64,000 nt of DNA from Clavibacter tessellarius (GTDB lineage: Bacteria; Actinomycetota; Actinomycetes; Actinomycetales; Microbacteriaceae). Shown in pieces: positions 1 to 7,947 of this stretch. The notes below the pieces were generated by a model. The model searched no databases and was not told where the DNA came from. It saw only the letters and a list, made by a program, of their open reading frames with translations. Positions within the stretch are counted from its first letter, which is position 1. Each line of letters opens with the position of its first letter. A program made the translations under genes and the position numbers. The stretch is from the NCBI RefSeq assembly GCF_001618005.1, contig NZ_LQXA01000019.1, positions 124,001 through 188,000 on the forward strand. The letters are read 5' to 3'.

Positions 1-1
1 G

Positions 2-985
2 CTCCGCCGGCGCGAGGTGCTCGTGGGCGCGGCGCTCGCCGTCGTCATCGTCGCCGTCGCGCTCGTGGCGCTCGGCACGGGCGACTACCCGCTCACGGTG
101 CCCGAGGTGATCCGCGCCCTCGTGCTGCCCGACGGCTCGTTCGCCGCCACCATCGTCACCGAGTGGCGCCTGCCGCGCGTGCTCGCCGCGCTCGCGTTCG
201 GCGCGGCCCTCGGGGTCGCGGGCGCCGTCTTCCAGTCGCTCACGCGCAACCCGCTCGGATCGCCCGACGTCATCGGCTTCTCGACCGGCTCCTACACGGG
301 CGCGCTCCTCGTCACGACGCTGGCCGGCGCGACGTTCCTGCCCACCGCGGTGGGGGCGCTCGCGGGCGGGCTCGGCACGGCGCTCGTCGTCTACCTGCTC
401 GCGTACCGTGGCGGCGTGCAGGGCTTCCGGCTGATCATCACGGGCATCGCCGTCACGGCCGTGCTGCACGGGGTGAACACGTTCCTGCTGCTGAAGGCGG
501 GCACCGAGGTGGCGATGGCCGCGTCGATCTGGGGCGCCGGATCCCTCGCGCTCGTCGGCTGGGACCGCGCCCTCCCCGCGTTCGCCGCGCTCCTCGTGCT
601 CGCGCCGGCGATCCTGCTGCTCTCCGCGCCGCTCCGGCAGCTCGAGCTCGGCGACGACGCCGCGCGGGCCCACGGCGTGCGGGCCGAGCCGACGCGCCTG
701 GCGCTCCTGATCCTCGGGGTCGCCCTCACCGCGATCGTGACGGCCGCCGCCGGGCCCATCGCCTTCGTCGCGCTCGCCGCGCCGCAGATCGCCCGCCGCC
801 TCACGCGCAGCGCCGGCCTGCCGCTCGTGCCGGCCGCGCTCACCGGCGGCCTGCTGCTGCTCGCCGCCGACTCCGTCGCCCAGCACGCGCTGCCGGGGAC
901 GGTGCCCGTCGGCATCGTCACGGTCGTGGTCGGCGGGGTCTACCTCATCGCGCTCCTGATCCGCGAGGCGGCCCGACGTGCCTGA
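2..985 (+). CDS. Iron-siderophore ABC transporter permease, FecCD family (5' end outside window)
   Basis: Inner-membrane permease subunit that moves ferric siderophore through a BtuCD-type importer. The visible 327 codons are almost wholly hydrophobic helices with the family landmarks R-L-P-R-V-L near residue 55, the G-x-x-x-Q-x-x-x-R-N-P-L-G-S-P motif, and G-P-I-x-F-V-A-L-A-A-P-Q near the C-terminus. The frame is open to the left edge and already codes for basic residues before the first helix, so the true start lies upstream and a GTG at 17 is not needed. The ATPase gene follows at once, giving a permease-ATPase pair. Iron repression is likely from the family, but no operator is visible in the window. 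Confidence 0.9.
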   Translation, partial: LRRREVLVGAALAVVIVAVALVALGTGDYPLTVPEVIRALVLPDGSFAATIVTEWRLPRVLAALAFGAALGVAGAVFQSLTRNPLGSPDVIGFSTGSYTGALLVTTLAGATFLPTAVGALAGGLGTALVVYLLAYRGGVQGFRLIITGIAVTAVLHGVNTFLLLKAGTEVAMAASIWGAGSLALVGWDRALPAFAALLVLAPAILLLSAPLRQLELGDDAARAHGVRAEPTRLALLILGVALTAIVTAAAGPIAFVALAAPQIARRLTRSAGLPLVPAALTGGLLLLAADSVAQHALPGTVPVGIVTVVVGGVYLIALLIREAARRA

Positions 986-1049
986 CGTGCCTGACGTGCC
1001 CGGCGTGCCCCGCGCCGCCCTCGATCCCGATCCCCTGGGAGGTCCCGTC

Positions 1050-1922
1050 GTGGACGACACCGCATCCGCCCGCCCGGCCGTCACCGCTCCCGCGCCGCCC
1101 GCCGCCGAGCATCCTGCCACCGAGCGTCCGATCCCCGCGCCACGCCTCCGCGCCGAGGGCGTCACGCTCGCCTACGACCGCCGCGTGATCTCCGAGGCGC
1201 TCGACGTCGATGTGCCCGACGGCTCGTTCACGGTCATCGTCGGCCCGAACGCGTGCGGCAAGTCCACCCTGCTGCGCGCGCTGTCGCGCCTGCTCGCGCC
1301 GACGGCCGGCAGCGTGCTCCTCGACGACCGGCCGCTCGCGTCGTACCGGGCGAAGGAGGCGGCGCGGATCATCGGACTCCTCCCGCAGAGCGCGATCGCG
1401 CCCGACGGCATCACGGTCGCCGACCTGGTGGCGCGCGGCCGCTTCCCGCACCAGAACCTCATCCGCCAGTGGACGGCGACCGACGAGGACGCCGTGCAGC
1501 GGGCGATGGCGGACACGGGAGTGGCCGACCTCGCGGACCGCCACGTCGACGAGCTCTCCGGCGGCCAGCGCCAGCGGGTGTGGGTCGCGATGGCGCTCGC
1601 GCAGCAGACGCCCGTGCTGCTCCTCGACGAGCCGACGACGTTCCTCGACATCGCCCACCAGATCGAGCTGCTCGACCTCCTCGCCGACCTGCACCGCGGC
1701 GGCAGCACGATCGTCGCCGTGCTCCACGACCTGAACCACGCCGCGCGCTACGCCGACCACCTCATCGTGATGGGCGACGGCCGCGTCGTCGCGTCCGGCG
1801 CCCCGCACGAGATCGTGACCGCGGAGCTCGTCGAGCAGGTCTTCGGGCTGCCCTGCCTCGTGATCGACGACCCCGTGTCCCACACGCCGCTCATCGTGCC
1901 GCGCGGGGGCCGCTGGGCCTGA
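1050..1922 (+). CDS. Iron-siderophore ABC transporter ATP-binding protein
   Basis: Cytoplasmic ATPase that powers the FecCD permease encoded just upstream. Walker A is G-P-N-A-C-G-K-S-T at about residues 65-73 (Ala where Gly is usual), the signature L-S-G-G-Q-R-Q-R at about 169, and Walker B L-L-L-D-E-P at about 190, followed by the switch His in V-L-H-D-L-N. I chose GTG 1050 because GGGAGG lies 7 nt before it; the frame is open back to 978 across a short GTGCCTGAC tandem repeat, but those codons add only a Pro/Val-rich tail overlapping the permease stop. Length 290 residues is slightly above the family's usual 255-275 because of a disordered N-terminus. Confidence 0.9.
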   Translation: MDDTASARPAVTAPAPPAAEHPATERPIPAPRLRAEGVTLAYDRRVISEALDVDVPDGSFTVIVGPNACGKSTLLRALSRLLAPTAGSVLLDDRPLASYRAKEAARIIGLLPQSAIAPDGITVADLVARGRFPHQNLIRQWTATDEDAVQRAMADTGVADLADRHVDELSGGQRQRVWVAMALAQQTPVLLLDEPTTFLDIAHQIELLDLLADLHRGGSTIVAVLHDLNHAARYADHLIVMGDGRVVASGAPHEIVTAELVEQVFGLPCLVIDDPVSHTPLIVPRGGRWA

Positions 1923-1952
1923 GATCCGGGACCCGAGGCCCGAGGGCGGCGG

Positions 1953-2375
1953 TCAGCCGGCGGCCGGCGCCGGCGCGATCGACACCATCCAGTCGATCCC
2001 GAAGCGGTCGGTGCACATGCCGAACCGGTCGCCCCACGGCGCCACCTCGAGCGGCAGCACGACCGTGCCGTCCGCCGTCAGCGCGTCCCACCAGCCGCCG
2101 AGCACCTCGGCGTCGTCGCCCGAGAGCGAGAGCGTGATGGCGGATCCGCTCGGCACGCCCATCGAGGCCGGGGTGTCCGAGGCCATCAGCACGAAGCCCG
2201 CGTCGGAGGTCAGCTGGCCGTGCATGATCTTGTCGGCCTCCGCCGGGTCCGGGCTCATGCCCTGCTCGCCGAACGTGCTCAGCGCGAGCTCGCCGCCGAA
2301 GACCCCCTGGTAGAAGCGCAGCGCCTCGGCCGCCTGGTCGCGGAAGGACAGGTACGGGTTCATGATCGCGGACAT
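1953..2375 (-). CDS. VOC-family PhnB-like protein
   Basis: 140-residue glyoxalase/bleomycin-resistance fold protein of the PhnB type. It opens with the typical N-P-Y-L-S-F and A-x-x-A-L-R-F-Y-x-x-V-F-G-G-E, and closes with W-G-D-R-F-G-M-C-T-D-R-F-G-I-D-W-M. Members bind metal in a beta-alpha-beta-beta-beta cup; the substrate of this group is not known and PhnB itself is not needed for phosphonate breakdown. Start ATG 2375 has GAGGAG 8 nt upstream; the frame is open further upstream only as an antisense shadow of the neighbouring gene. Convergent with the siderophore ATPase. Confidence 0.85.
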   Translation of the reverse strand: MSAIMNPYLSFRDQAAEALRFYQGVFGGELALSTFGEQGMSPDPAEADKIMHGQLTSDAGFVLMASDTPASMGVPSGSAITLSLSGDDAEVLGGWWDALTADGTVVLPLEVAPWGDRFGMCTDRFGIDWMVSIAPAPAAG

Positions 2376-2485
2376 GGGGGCGCTCCTCGGCTGGCGGGCC
2401 CCGCGGTCGCGGGGACCTGTGGGTCCCGATCCTGCTCCTCCCGCAGTCGGCGCGCACCGTGCCCGCGCGAGAGGGTCGTGAGCGG

Positions 2486-3514
2486 CTAGAGGCCCTGGAT
2501 CCGCACGCCCGCGTCCCCGTCGAGGGTCACGCGCCAGCTCACGCTGAACCGCACGTCCTCGTCGAGGTCCTTGACGCTGCCGTCGTACAGCGAGCGGACG
2601 GGCACCCGGATGTGCGCGGTTCCGACCGTGGACGGCACGACCCAGTCGAGGTCGGCGGGGTCGTCGCTCGCGGGGCGCAGCGTGATCTCGGGCATGGCCG
2701 TCATCGTCCACACCGGCGGGTCGGTGATGCGGTCGCGGATCGCCTTCCCGAACGGGCAGCCGGACGGGAAGAGCACGGCCTGCGTGGTGCACGCGGTGAG
2801 GTACGACTCGACCTCGCCCTGCACGGAGTCCACGAGCTCCTGCGTCGGCTCGGCGTCGACGCGGGCGGGCACGACGCTGCCGGGGTCCGTGACCGCCACG
2901 TCGGTCTCCTGCGCCTCGAGGAACGACGACGAGTGGTCGAGGGCAAGGGTGCTCGGCGCGAGCACGAGGTACGTGGATCCGGCGCCCGCGGCCGCGTCGC
3001 CGCCCGCCGTCGCGGAGACGGCGAGCCCGTTCGCGGTGAAGGTGGCGGCGTGCCGGAGCTCGAGGTCGACGGCCGCGACCGGGCTCGTCGCGAACTCCCA
3101 CCGGCCGAAGAGGCCGAGCGCCGCAGGCGCCTCCCGCACGCGGAAGGCGGTGGATCCGGGTCCCGAGGGCAGCGTGTACGCGTACGTGACCACACGCTCG
3201 CCCTCCGCGCCGTCGGGCGCCCGCTCGTCGGAGACGAGCTCGACGTCGGCGAGGCCGGGCAGGGCGCGGTCGTCGAGGAGCGCGCGGCTCCCGTCGTCGG
3301 GCAGGACGACTCCGGGGGTGGCGAGGGCGTCGCGGCTGTCCTCGCGGGCGAGCGCGTCGAGGTAGGAGCGCACGAACCCGTGGGCGCTGAAGACGGTGTG
3401 GTTGAGCGTCGCGACCGTGCCGGCGAACGCCCCGAGGAGCAGGGCCGCGAGCACCGACCAGAGGACGACGGCCCGACGCAGCTCGCCGCGCGCGTCGACG
3501 GCGGGGCTCGGCAT
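2486..3514 (-). CDS. Hypothetical membrane-anchored protein
   Basis: 342-residue protein I do not recognise. One N-terminal membrane segment (about residues 14-36) is preceded by a short basic cytoplasmic tail; the rest is a polar extracytoplasmic region rich in beta-type sequence, with two cysteines close together near residue 255 that could form a disulphide. Two similar stretches (each giving a charged reading followed by predicted strands) suggest a duplicated NTF2-like or Ig-like fold, but that is a guess. ATG 3514 has an AGGA 8 nt upstream; ATG 3523 is an alternative giving three more residues. Transcribed divergently from the helicase gene at 3645. Confidence 0.7.
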   Translation of the reverse strand: MPSPAVDARGELRRAVVLWSVLAALLLGAFAGTVATLNHTVFSAHGFVRSYLDALAREDSRDALATPGVVLPDDGSRALLDDRALPGLADVELVSDERAPDGAEGERVVTYAYTLPSGPGSTAFRVREAPAALGLFGRWEFATSPVAAVDLELRHAATFTANGLAVSATAGGDAAAGAGSTYLVLAPSTLALDHSSSFLEAQETDVAVTDPGSVVPARVDAEPTQELVDSVQGEVESYLTACTTQAVLFPSGCPFGKAIRDRITDPPVWTMTAMPEITLRPASDDPADLDWVVPSTVGTAHIRVPVRSLYDGSVKDLDEDVRFSVSWRVTLDGDAGVRIQGL

Positions 3515-3644
3515 GCGGATCATCCTACGGGCGGGGGATCCGCGACCGGCCGGGGCGGGCCCGGGGTAGATTCGAGTGCGCATCCGCGCCGCGCCGCCGC
3601 CCTCGATGCGCGCCGCATCCACCCCGAACCGCCAGGAGCCCCGC

Positions 3645-4946
3645 GTGAGCACGGTCCCCCTCTCCCCGGAGCAGGCCGCCGTCTTCCAGGCCATCGAGGG
3701 CACGCGCGACCACATCTTCGTCACGGGTCGCGCCGGCACCGGCAAGTCGACCCTCCTCACGCACCTGTCGTGGAACACCGAGAAGCAGATCGTGATCTGC
3801 GCGCCCACCGGGGTCGCCGCGCTGAACGTGGGCGGGCAGACCATCCACTCGCTGTTCAAGCTGCCCATCGGCGTCATCGCCGACGAGGAGATCGAGCAGA
3901 CCGGCGAGCTGCGGAAGCTCCTCAACACCATCGACACGCTCGTCATCGACGAGGTCTCCATGGTCAACGCCGACCTCGTCGACGCCATCGACCGCAGCCT
4001 CCGCCAGGCGCGCCACAAGAAGGACGTGCCGTTCGGCGGCGTGCAGGTCGTGCTGTTCGGGGATCCGTACCAGCTGGCGCCCGTGCCCGGCGACGGCGAC
4101 GAGCGCGCCTACTTCGCCGACCGCTACCGCTCCATGTGGTTCTTCGACGCGAAGGTGTGGGAGGAGGCGCAGCTCCGCATCTACGAGCTCACCGAGATCC
4201 ACCGGCAGCACGAGGAGGCGTTCAAGGAGATGCTCAACGCCGTGCGCCACGGGCGGGTCACGGCGGAGATCGCGGGCGTGCTGAACGCCGCGGGCGCGCG
4301 CCCGGCGCCCACCGACGGCGCCATCACGCTCGCCACGCGCAACGACACCGTCAACCGGATCAACGCCGAGGCGCTCAAGCGCCTGCCCGGCCGCTCGCTC
4401 ACCGCCACCGCCGACGTCACGGGCGACTTCGGCGGCCGCACCTACCCGGCCGACGAGAAGCTCGACCTCAAGATCGGCGCGCAGGTGATGTTCCTCCGCA
4501 ACGACGTCGACCAGCGCTGGGTGAACGGATCCGTCGGGGTCGTCACGCGCATCGACACGAACGTGTACGTCGAGCTCGACGGCGTCGTGCACGAGGTCGA
4601 GCCGGTCACGTGGGAGAAGCACAAGTACTCGTACTCGCCCACCACCAAGCAGCTGCGGCGCGACGTCGTGGCCGACTTCACGCAGTTCCCGCTGCGGCTC
4701 GCGTGGGCGGTCACGATCCACAAGTCGCAGGGCAAGACCTACGACCGCGCCATCGTCGACCTCGGCGCGCGCGTGTTCAGCCCCGGGCAGACCTATGTGG
4801 CGCTCAGCCGGATCACCGACATCGGCGGCCTGTACCTCACGCGGCCGCTGCGGCCGGGCGACATCATCGTCGACGAGAACGTGCGGCGGTTCATGAGCGA
4901 GGCGACGCGGATCCGCGTGACGCCCGCGGTGGCGCCGGCGCCGTAG
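3645..4946 (+). CDS. PIF1/RecD2-like superfamily 1 DNA helicase
   Basis: 433-residue helicase unwinding DNA 5'-3' by family analogy. Walker A is T-G-R-A-G-T-G-K-S-T-L-L near residue 27, motif Ia V-I-C-A-P-T-G-V-A-A, motif II V-I-D-E-V-S-M-V near residue 105, motif III F-G-D-P-Y-Q-L-A-P-V, and the C-terminal UvrD-like block contains A-V-T-I-H-K-S-Q-G-K-T and Y-V-A-L-S-R-I. GTG 3645 was chosen because AGGAG sits 6 nt before it and the ATPase core begins only about 20 residues later; upstream in-frame codons from 3576 look like leader sequence. Likely role in replication or recombination maintenance; it stands alone and not in a phage context. Confidence 0.9.
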   Translation: MSTVPLSPEQAAVFQAIEGTRDHIFVTGRAGTGKSTLLTHLSWNTEKQIVICAPTGVAALNVGGQTIHSLFKLPIGVIADEEIEQTGELRKLLNTIDTLVIDEVSMVNADLVDAIDRSLRQARHKKDVPFGGVQVVLFGDPYQLAPVPGDGDERAYFADRYRSMWFFDAKVWEEAQLRIYELTEIHRQHEEAFKEMLNAVRHGRVTAEIAGVLNAAGARPAPTDGAITLATRNDTVNRINAEALKRLPGRSLTATADVTGDFGGRTYPADEKLDLKIGAQVMFLRNDVDQRWVNGSVGVVTRIDTNVYVELDGVVHEVEPVTWEKHKYSYSPTTKQLRRDVVADFTQFPLRLAWAVTIHKSQGKTYDRAIVDLGARVFSPGQTYVALSRITDIGGLYLTRPLRPGDIIVDENVRRFMSEATRIRVTPAVAPAP

Positions 4947-4996
4947 CGGCGTCGCCTCAGCCGTCGCTCGCGCGGCTGCGCGGCGGGGAGCCGGGA

Positions 4997-5695
4997 TCAG
5001 TGGCCCGAGTGCTCGCCCTGGATGCCCGTGAGGTCGACGGAGCCGTGCTGGCCGTGCGGGACGGCGTGCTCGCCCGCGTCGGTGAGCGAGAGCGCGGGGG
5101 TGACGATGCCGGCGACGAGGAAGGCGCCGGCGAGGACGCCCACGAGGTAGCGGCGGCCGGTCGGTTCCGGCTCGGCGGGAGCGGGAGCGGAAGCGGAGTC
5201 GGCCGCGGGCGTCGCGGCGGAGAGGACGACGGCGGACGCCGGGTGCGCCGCGGTCGGGTGCGAGGCGCCGGATCCGACGAGCGCGATGTCGGCGGGGAGC
5301 CGCGACTCGACGGCGGTGCAGGTGGCCTCGGCCTCCGACTCCGCGCGGGAGCGGAGGTGCCGGCCGACGATGGCGGCGATCGCCAGGTCGAGGAGGGTCG
5401 CGGCGAGCATGGGGATCGCGGGGATGCCGCTCGTGATGCCCGGGGCCGCGAGGACCACGGCGGCCGAGACGAGGAGCGCCCAGCCGGCGACCGGCACGAG
5501 CGCGCCGACGACGGCCCAGGATGCGGCGGGCAGGCGGTCCGAGCGGAGGACCGCGACGGCCCAGGCCAGCTCGGCGGCGCCGATGACGAGGAGGGCCACC
5601 ATGGACGCCGGCGAGGATCCCGCGCCGACGGCCAGGTGGATGAGCGCGGCGCCCAGGGCGGCGAGGGCCAGCCAGTGGCGGATGAGCAGTGACAC
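4997..5695 (-). CDS. Hypothetical membrane protein with His-rich end
   Basis: 232-residue integral membrane protein with about four helices in the first 115 residues, a long Ala/Pro-rich loop, and one last helix before a short tail rich in His and Gly (H-G-Q-H-G and G-E-H-S-G-H). The tail could bind metal, but this is inference. Start GTG 5695 has AAGGGA 8 nt upstream. An 8-bp tandem repeat array lies just 48 bp upstream, in the presumed promoter/leader. Family unknown to me. Confidence 0.75.
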   Translation of the reverse strand: MSLLIRHWLALAALGAALIHLAVGAGSSPASMVALLVIGAAELAWAVAVLRSDRLPAASWAVVGALVPVAGWALLVSAAVVLAAPGITSGIPAIPMLAATLLDLAIAAIVGRHLRSRAESEAEATCTAVESRLPADIALVGSGASHPTAAHPASAVVLSAATPAADSASAPAPAEPEPTGRRYLVGVLAGAFLVAGIVTPALSLTDAGEHAVPHGQHGSVDLTGIQGEHSGH

Positions 5696-5742
5696 GTGCT
5701 GGTCCCTTCGTCGTCCCGGGCGCCGCGGTGGTGCGGTGCTGC

Positions 5743-5830
5743 GTGCTGTCGTGCTGTGGTGCTGTGGTGCTGTGGTGCTGTGGTGCTGTGGTGCTGTCGT
5801 GCTGTCGTGCTGTCGTGCTGTCGTGCTGAC
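5743..5830. repeat. Octanucleotide tandem repeat, 11 units
   Basis: Eleven head-to-tail copies of an 8-bp unit: GTGCTGTC, then five GTGCTGTG, four GTGCTGTC, and a last GTGCTGAC. It sits between two minus-strand genes, 48 bp upstream of the GTG of the membrane protein ending at 4997, so copy-number change would alter promoter spacing or leader length, not the protein. Confidence 0.95.
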
Positions 5831-5887
5831 GTGCGGTGATGCGTGACGCGCCCGGTGCAGCGGCGCGCGGCGGTAGTGCGGTGCTGC

Positions 5888-6307
5888 CTAGGCGGCGCGG
5901 GCGGCGCGGTTGCGGACGCCCTTCTCGGCGCCGAGGCCCACGATCAGCAGCACGACGGCGCTGCCGAGGTGCAGGAAGTGGTCGGCGGTGTTGAGCGCGA
6001 GCACGTTGAAGTCGGTGTTCACGAGGAAGAAGCCGACGACGCCGAGCGCGAGGTACGCGAATCCGATGGTCGAGTTGACGGCCTTGGCCGCCGCGACGCT
6101 GGAGAGGCCGCCGATGAGGAGGGCCGCGCCGATGAGGAGGTGGGCCACGTTGTGGAACGGGTTCACCATGAAGATGCCGAGCAGCAGGCCGCCGTCGGAC
6201 GAGAAGAAGCCCCCGCTGTTCGGCGGGAACAGGAAGCCGAGAAGGCCGACGAGGACGTAGACGGCACCGAAGGCGGTGCCGAGCAGGCGGTTCGGGGACG
6301 AGGTCAT
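5888..6307 (-). CDS. DUF4383 membrane protein
   Basis: 139-residue four-helix membrane protein. The sequence L-x-G-x-x-x-G-x-x-Y-V-L-V-G near the start, N-P-F-H-N-V-A-H-L-L-I-G in the middle and D-H-x-L-H-L-G near the end match DUF4383, a family common in actinobacteria and of unknown function; the conserved His residues lie at membrane edges. GGAGG is 7 nt before ATG 6307. Just upstream (6360-6410) is AT-richer sequence with a near-palindromic GTACCGCGTAC, a plausible promoter/operator region. Confidence 0.9.
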   Translation of the reverse strand: MTSSPNRLLGTAFGAVYVLVGLLGFLFPPNSGGFFSSDGGLLLGIFMVNPFHNVAHLLIGAALLIGGLSSVAAAKAVNSTIGFAYLALGVVGFFLVNTDFNVLALNTADHFLHLGSAVVLLIVGLGAEKGVRNRAARAA

Positions 6308-6404
6308 GATGTTGCCTCCACTGGTAGGGAAGAGCCGGGACATTCCCAGGCTCCTTACATTCGTACCGCGTACTCGACCGGTTTGGTGCGATCGCGGTAC
6401 TGGA

Positions 6405-7058
6405 TCAGGACCGGTTTCCCAGGTGGTCGGCCAGGAAGCCCTCCGTGCGCCGGTAGGCGAGCGCCGCGGCGTCCGGATCCAGGCGGTCGCGGAGGCTCGC
6501 GTTGGGGAACGCGGGGGTGGTGCCGGCGTAGGTGTGCGCCGTGATCGGGGTGCCGTGCTCACGCAGCCGGCCGATGAACGCCTCGGGGCGCTGGTCGTCG
6601 ATCCACTCGTCGTGCTCGGCCAGGTGCAGCAGCACCGCGCAGGGGATGACGCCGTGCTCCTCGGGACCGAGGCTCGCGCAGTAGGCGACGACCGCGTCCG
6701 CCCCGCCGTCCTGCGCCTCGAGGAGGGCGAGCCAGCCGCCGGGCGCGAAGCCGACGAGGCCGACGCGGGCGGATCCGCGGGCGCGCGCCGAGTCGATGCC
6801 GTCGCGGATGGTGCCGAGCGCGAAGCCCACGTCGAGCTCCGCGGCGAGGCCGGCGGCCAGCCCGTCGTCGAGGGTGGCGCGGCCGTCGTACAGGTCGGGC
6901 ACGAGCACGTGGAAGCCGGAGCGGGCCAGGGCGAGCGCGTACTGGTCGAGCCAGGGGAGGCGGCCGTGGTCGTCGTGCACGAGCACGACGACGGGGCTGC
7001 CCGGCTCGCCGAACTCGAGGGTCGTGCCCGGATGGGGCAGGTCGACGATCTCGGGCAT
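6405..7058 (-). CDS. Dienelactone hydrolase-like protein lacking catalytic Cys and His
   Basis: 217-residue alpha/beta-hydrolase of the dienelactone hydrolase family. The fold markers are present: V-V-L-V-H-D-D-H-G near residue 25, L-V-P-D-L-Y-D-G, and L-A-E-H-D-E-W-I carrying the acid. However the nucleophile elbow reads G-F-A-P-G-G where active members have G-F-C-x-G-G, and the usual G-A-x-H-A-F reads G-T-T-P-A-F, so both the nucleophile and the catalytic His are replaced. I infer a non-hydrolytic relative. Start ATG 7058 has a TAGGTT box 6 nt upstream and no ribosome site, so a leaderless message is likely. Confidence 0.85.
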   Translation of the reverse strand: MPEIVDLPHPGTTLEFGEPGSPVVVLVHDDHGRLPWLDQYALALARSGFHVLVPDLYDGRATLDDGLAAGLAAELDVGFALGTIRDGIDSARARGSARVGLVGFAPGGWLALLEAQDGGADAVVAYCASLGPEEHGVIPCAVLLHLAEHDEWIDDQRPEAFIGRLREHGTPITAHTYAGTTPAFPNASLRDRLDPDAAALAYRRTEGFLADHLGNRS

Positions 7059-7064
7059 GGGGAG

Positions 7065-7070
7065 AACCTA
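7065..7070 (-). promoter_or_regulatory. -10 element of leaderless promoter
   Basis: TAGGTT on the minus strand, 6 nt before ATG 7058; transcription would begin at or beside the start codon. Confidence 0.6.
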
Positions 7071-7114
7071 TCCTCCGGGACGCGCGGTGCCGCGCCGTGG
7101 AGGAGGATCGTCGC

Positions 7115-7840
7115 ATGGGATACCGACACCGCCTCGCCGCCGCCACGACCGCGCTCGTCCTCGCCGCCGGCCTCGCCGGCTGCTCGACACCGCCGCGCAC
7201 GCCCGAGGACGCGGCGTCGCCGAGCGCCGACGCCGACGCCGCGGCGCCCCTGGAGACGGGGTCCGAGGGCTGGAACCGCGCCGACCTCGCGTTCGCGCAG
7301 GACATGGGCGATCACGCCGCACGATCGGTGGCGCTCGCCGTCGCCGCCCTCCAGGCCGCCGACCTGCCGCCGGGGGCGGAGGAGCTGGCCGTGCAGATCC
7401 GCGACCAGCAGGGTCCGCAGGCCCGGGAGCTCGCCCGGCTCGCCGAGGGATGGGCGGGGGAAGACGGCGCGTCCGGCTCGAACGGCACGGAGGACCGCGA
7501 GGAGGCCGGTGGTGTCGGAGGCGGCGCGGGCGGCGCGGAGGGGACGGCGGGCGCGAGCGGCAGCGCGTCCGGCACCGGCACCGACGCGGAGTCCGCGGAG
7601 GCGGGTGCCGCCGCATCCGACGCGCAGCAGCAGGCCGTGCGGTCCGCACGCGGCATGGACGCCGGGCGCCTCTTCCTGCAGGGCATGATCGCCCAGCACG
7701 AGGCGGCGATCGCGATGGCCGACGGGGAGGCGCAGGTCGGCACGTCGACCGCCGCGCTCGACATCGCGGGTGCGATGCGCTCGTCGCAGGAGGGGCAGCT
7801 CACGAAGATGCGGGCGCTGCTGGCCTCGTACGGGGGCTGA
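7115..7840 (+). CDS. DUF305 lipoprotein
   Basis: 241-residue secreted lipoprotein: signal peptide 1-22 with lipobox L-A-G-C, Cys23. Two DUF305 half-repeats are visible, the first at F-A-Q-D-M-G-D-H (about 61) and the second at F-L-Q-G-M-I-A-Q-H-E-A-A-I-x-M-A (about 185). Between them is a long Gly/Ala/Ser/Glu low-complexity linker unusual for the family. DUF305 proteins are ferritin-like four-helix bundles; metal binding is suspected but unproven. AGGAGG lies 8 nt before ATG 7115; the in-frame GTG 7097 precedes that site and is not the start. Confidence 0.9.
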   Translation: MGYRHRLAAATTALVLAAGLAGCSTPPRTPEDAASPSADADAAAPLETGSEGWNRADLAFAQDMGDHAARSVALAVAALQAADLPPGAEELAVQIRDQQGPQARELARLAEGWAGEDGASGSNGTEDREEAGGVGGGAGGAEGTAGASGSASGTGTDAESAEAGAAASDAQQQAVRSARGMDAGRLFLQGMIAQHEAAIAMADGEAQVGTSTAALDIAGAMRSSQEGQLTKMRALLASYGG

Positions 7841-7850
7841 TCCGCCGTGA

Positions 7851-7895
7851 ACGTGGAGAGGGCCCGACGCGCATCGCGTCGGGCCCTCTCCACGT
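7851..7895. terminator. Bidirectional terminator, 21-bp perfect stem
   Basis: Perfect inverted repeat, arms 7851-7871 and 7875-7895 with a CAT loop, between the convergent DUF305 and aminopeptidase genes. No U-tract, as is common in this GC range. Confidence 0.85.
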
Positions 7896-7947
7896 GCGGG
7901 CGGCGTCGGCTGCCGGGCGCCCGCCGGGCGCCTGCCGGTCCTGCCGG

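Noticed and set aside
978-1049. Longer start for the siderophore ATPase at GTG 978
   Set aside because: It lies in a GTGCCTGAC repeat without a ribosome site, overlaps the permease stop, and adds a tail not found in the family; GTG 1050 has GGGAGG at the right distance.
3645-4946. PIF1-type helicase as part of a phage or plasmid
   Set aside because: Composition and neighbours are those of the core genome; no other mobile genes are near.
5743-5830. CRISPR-like array
   Set aside because: Contiguous 8-bp units without spacers; a simple tandem repeat. No cas genes are in the window.
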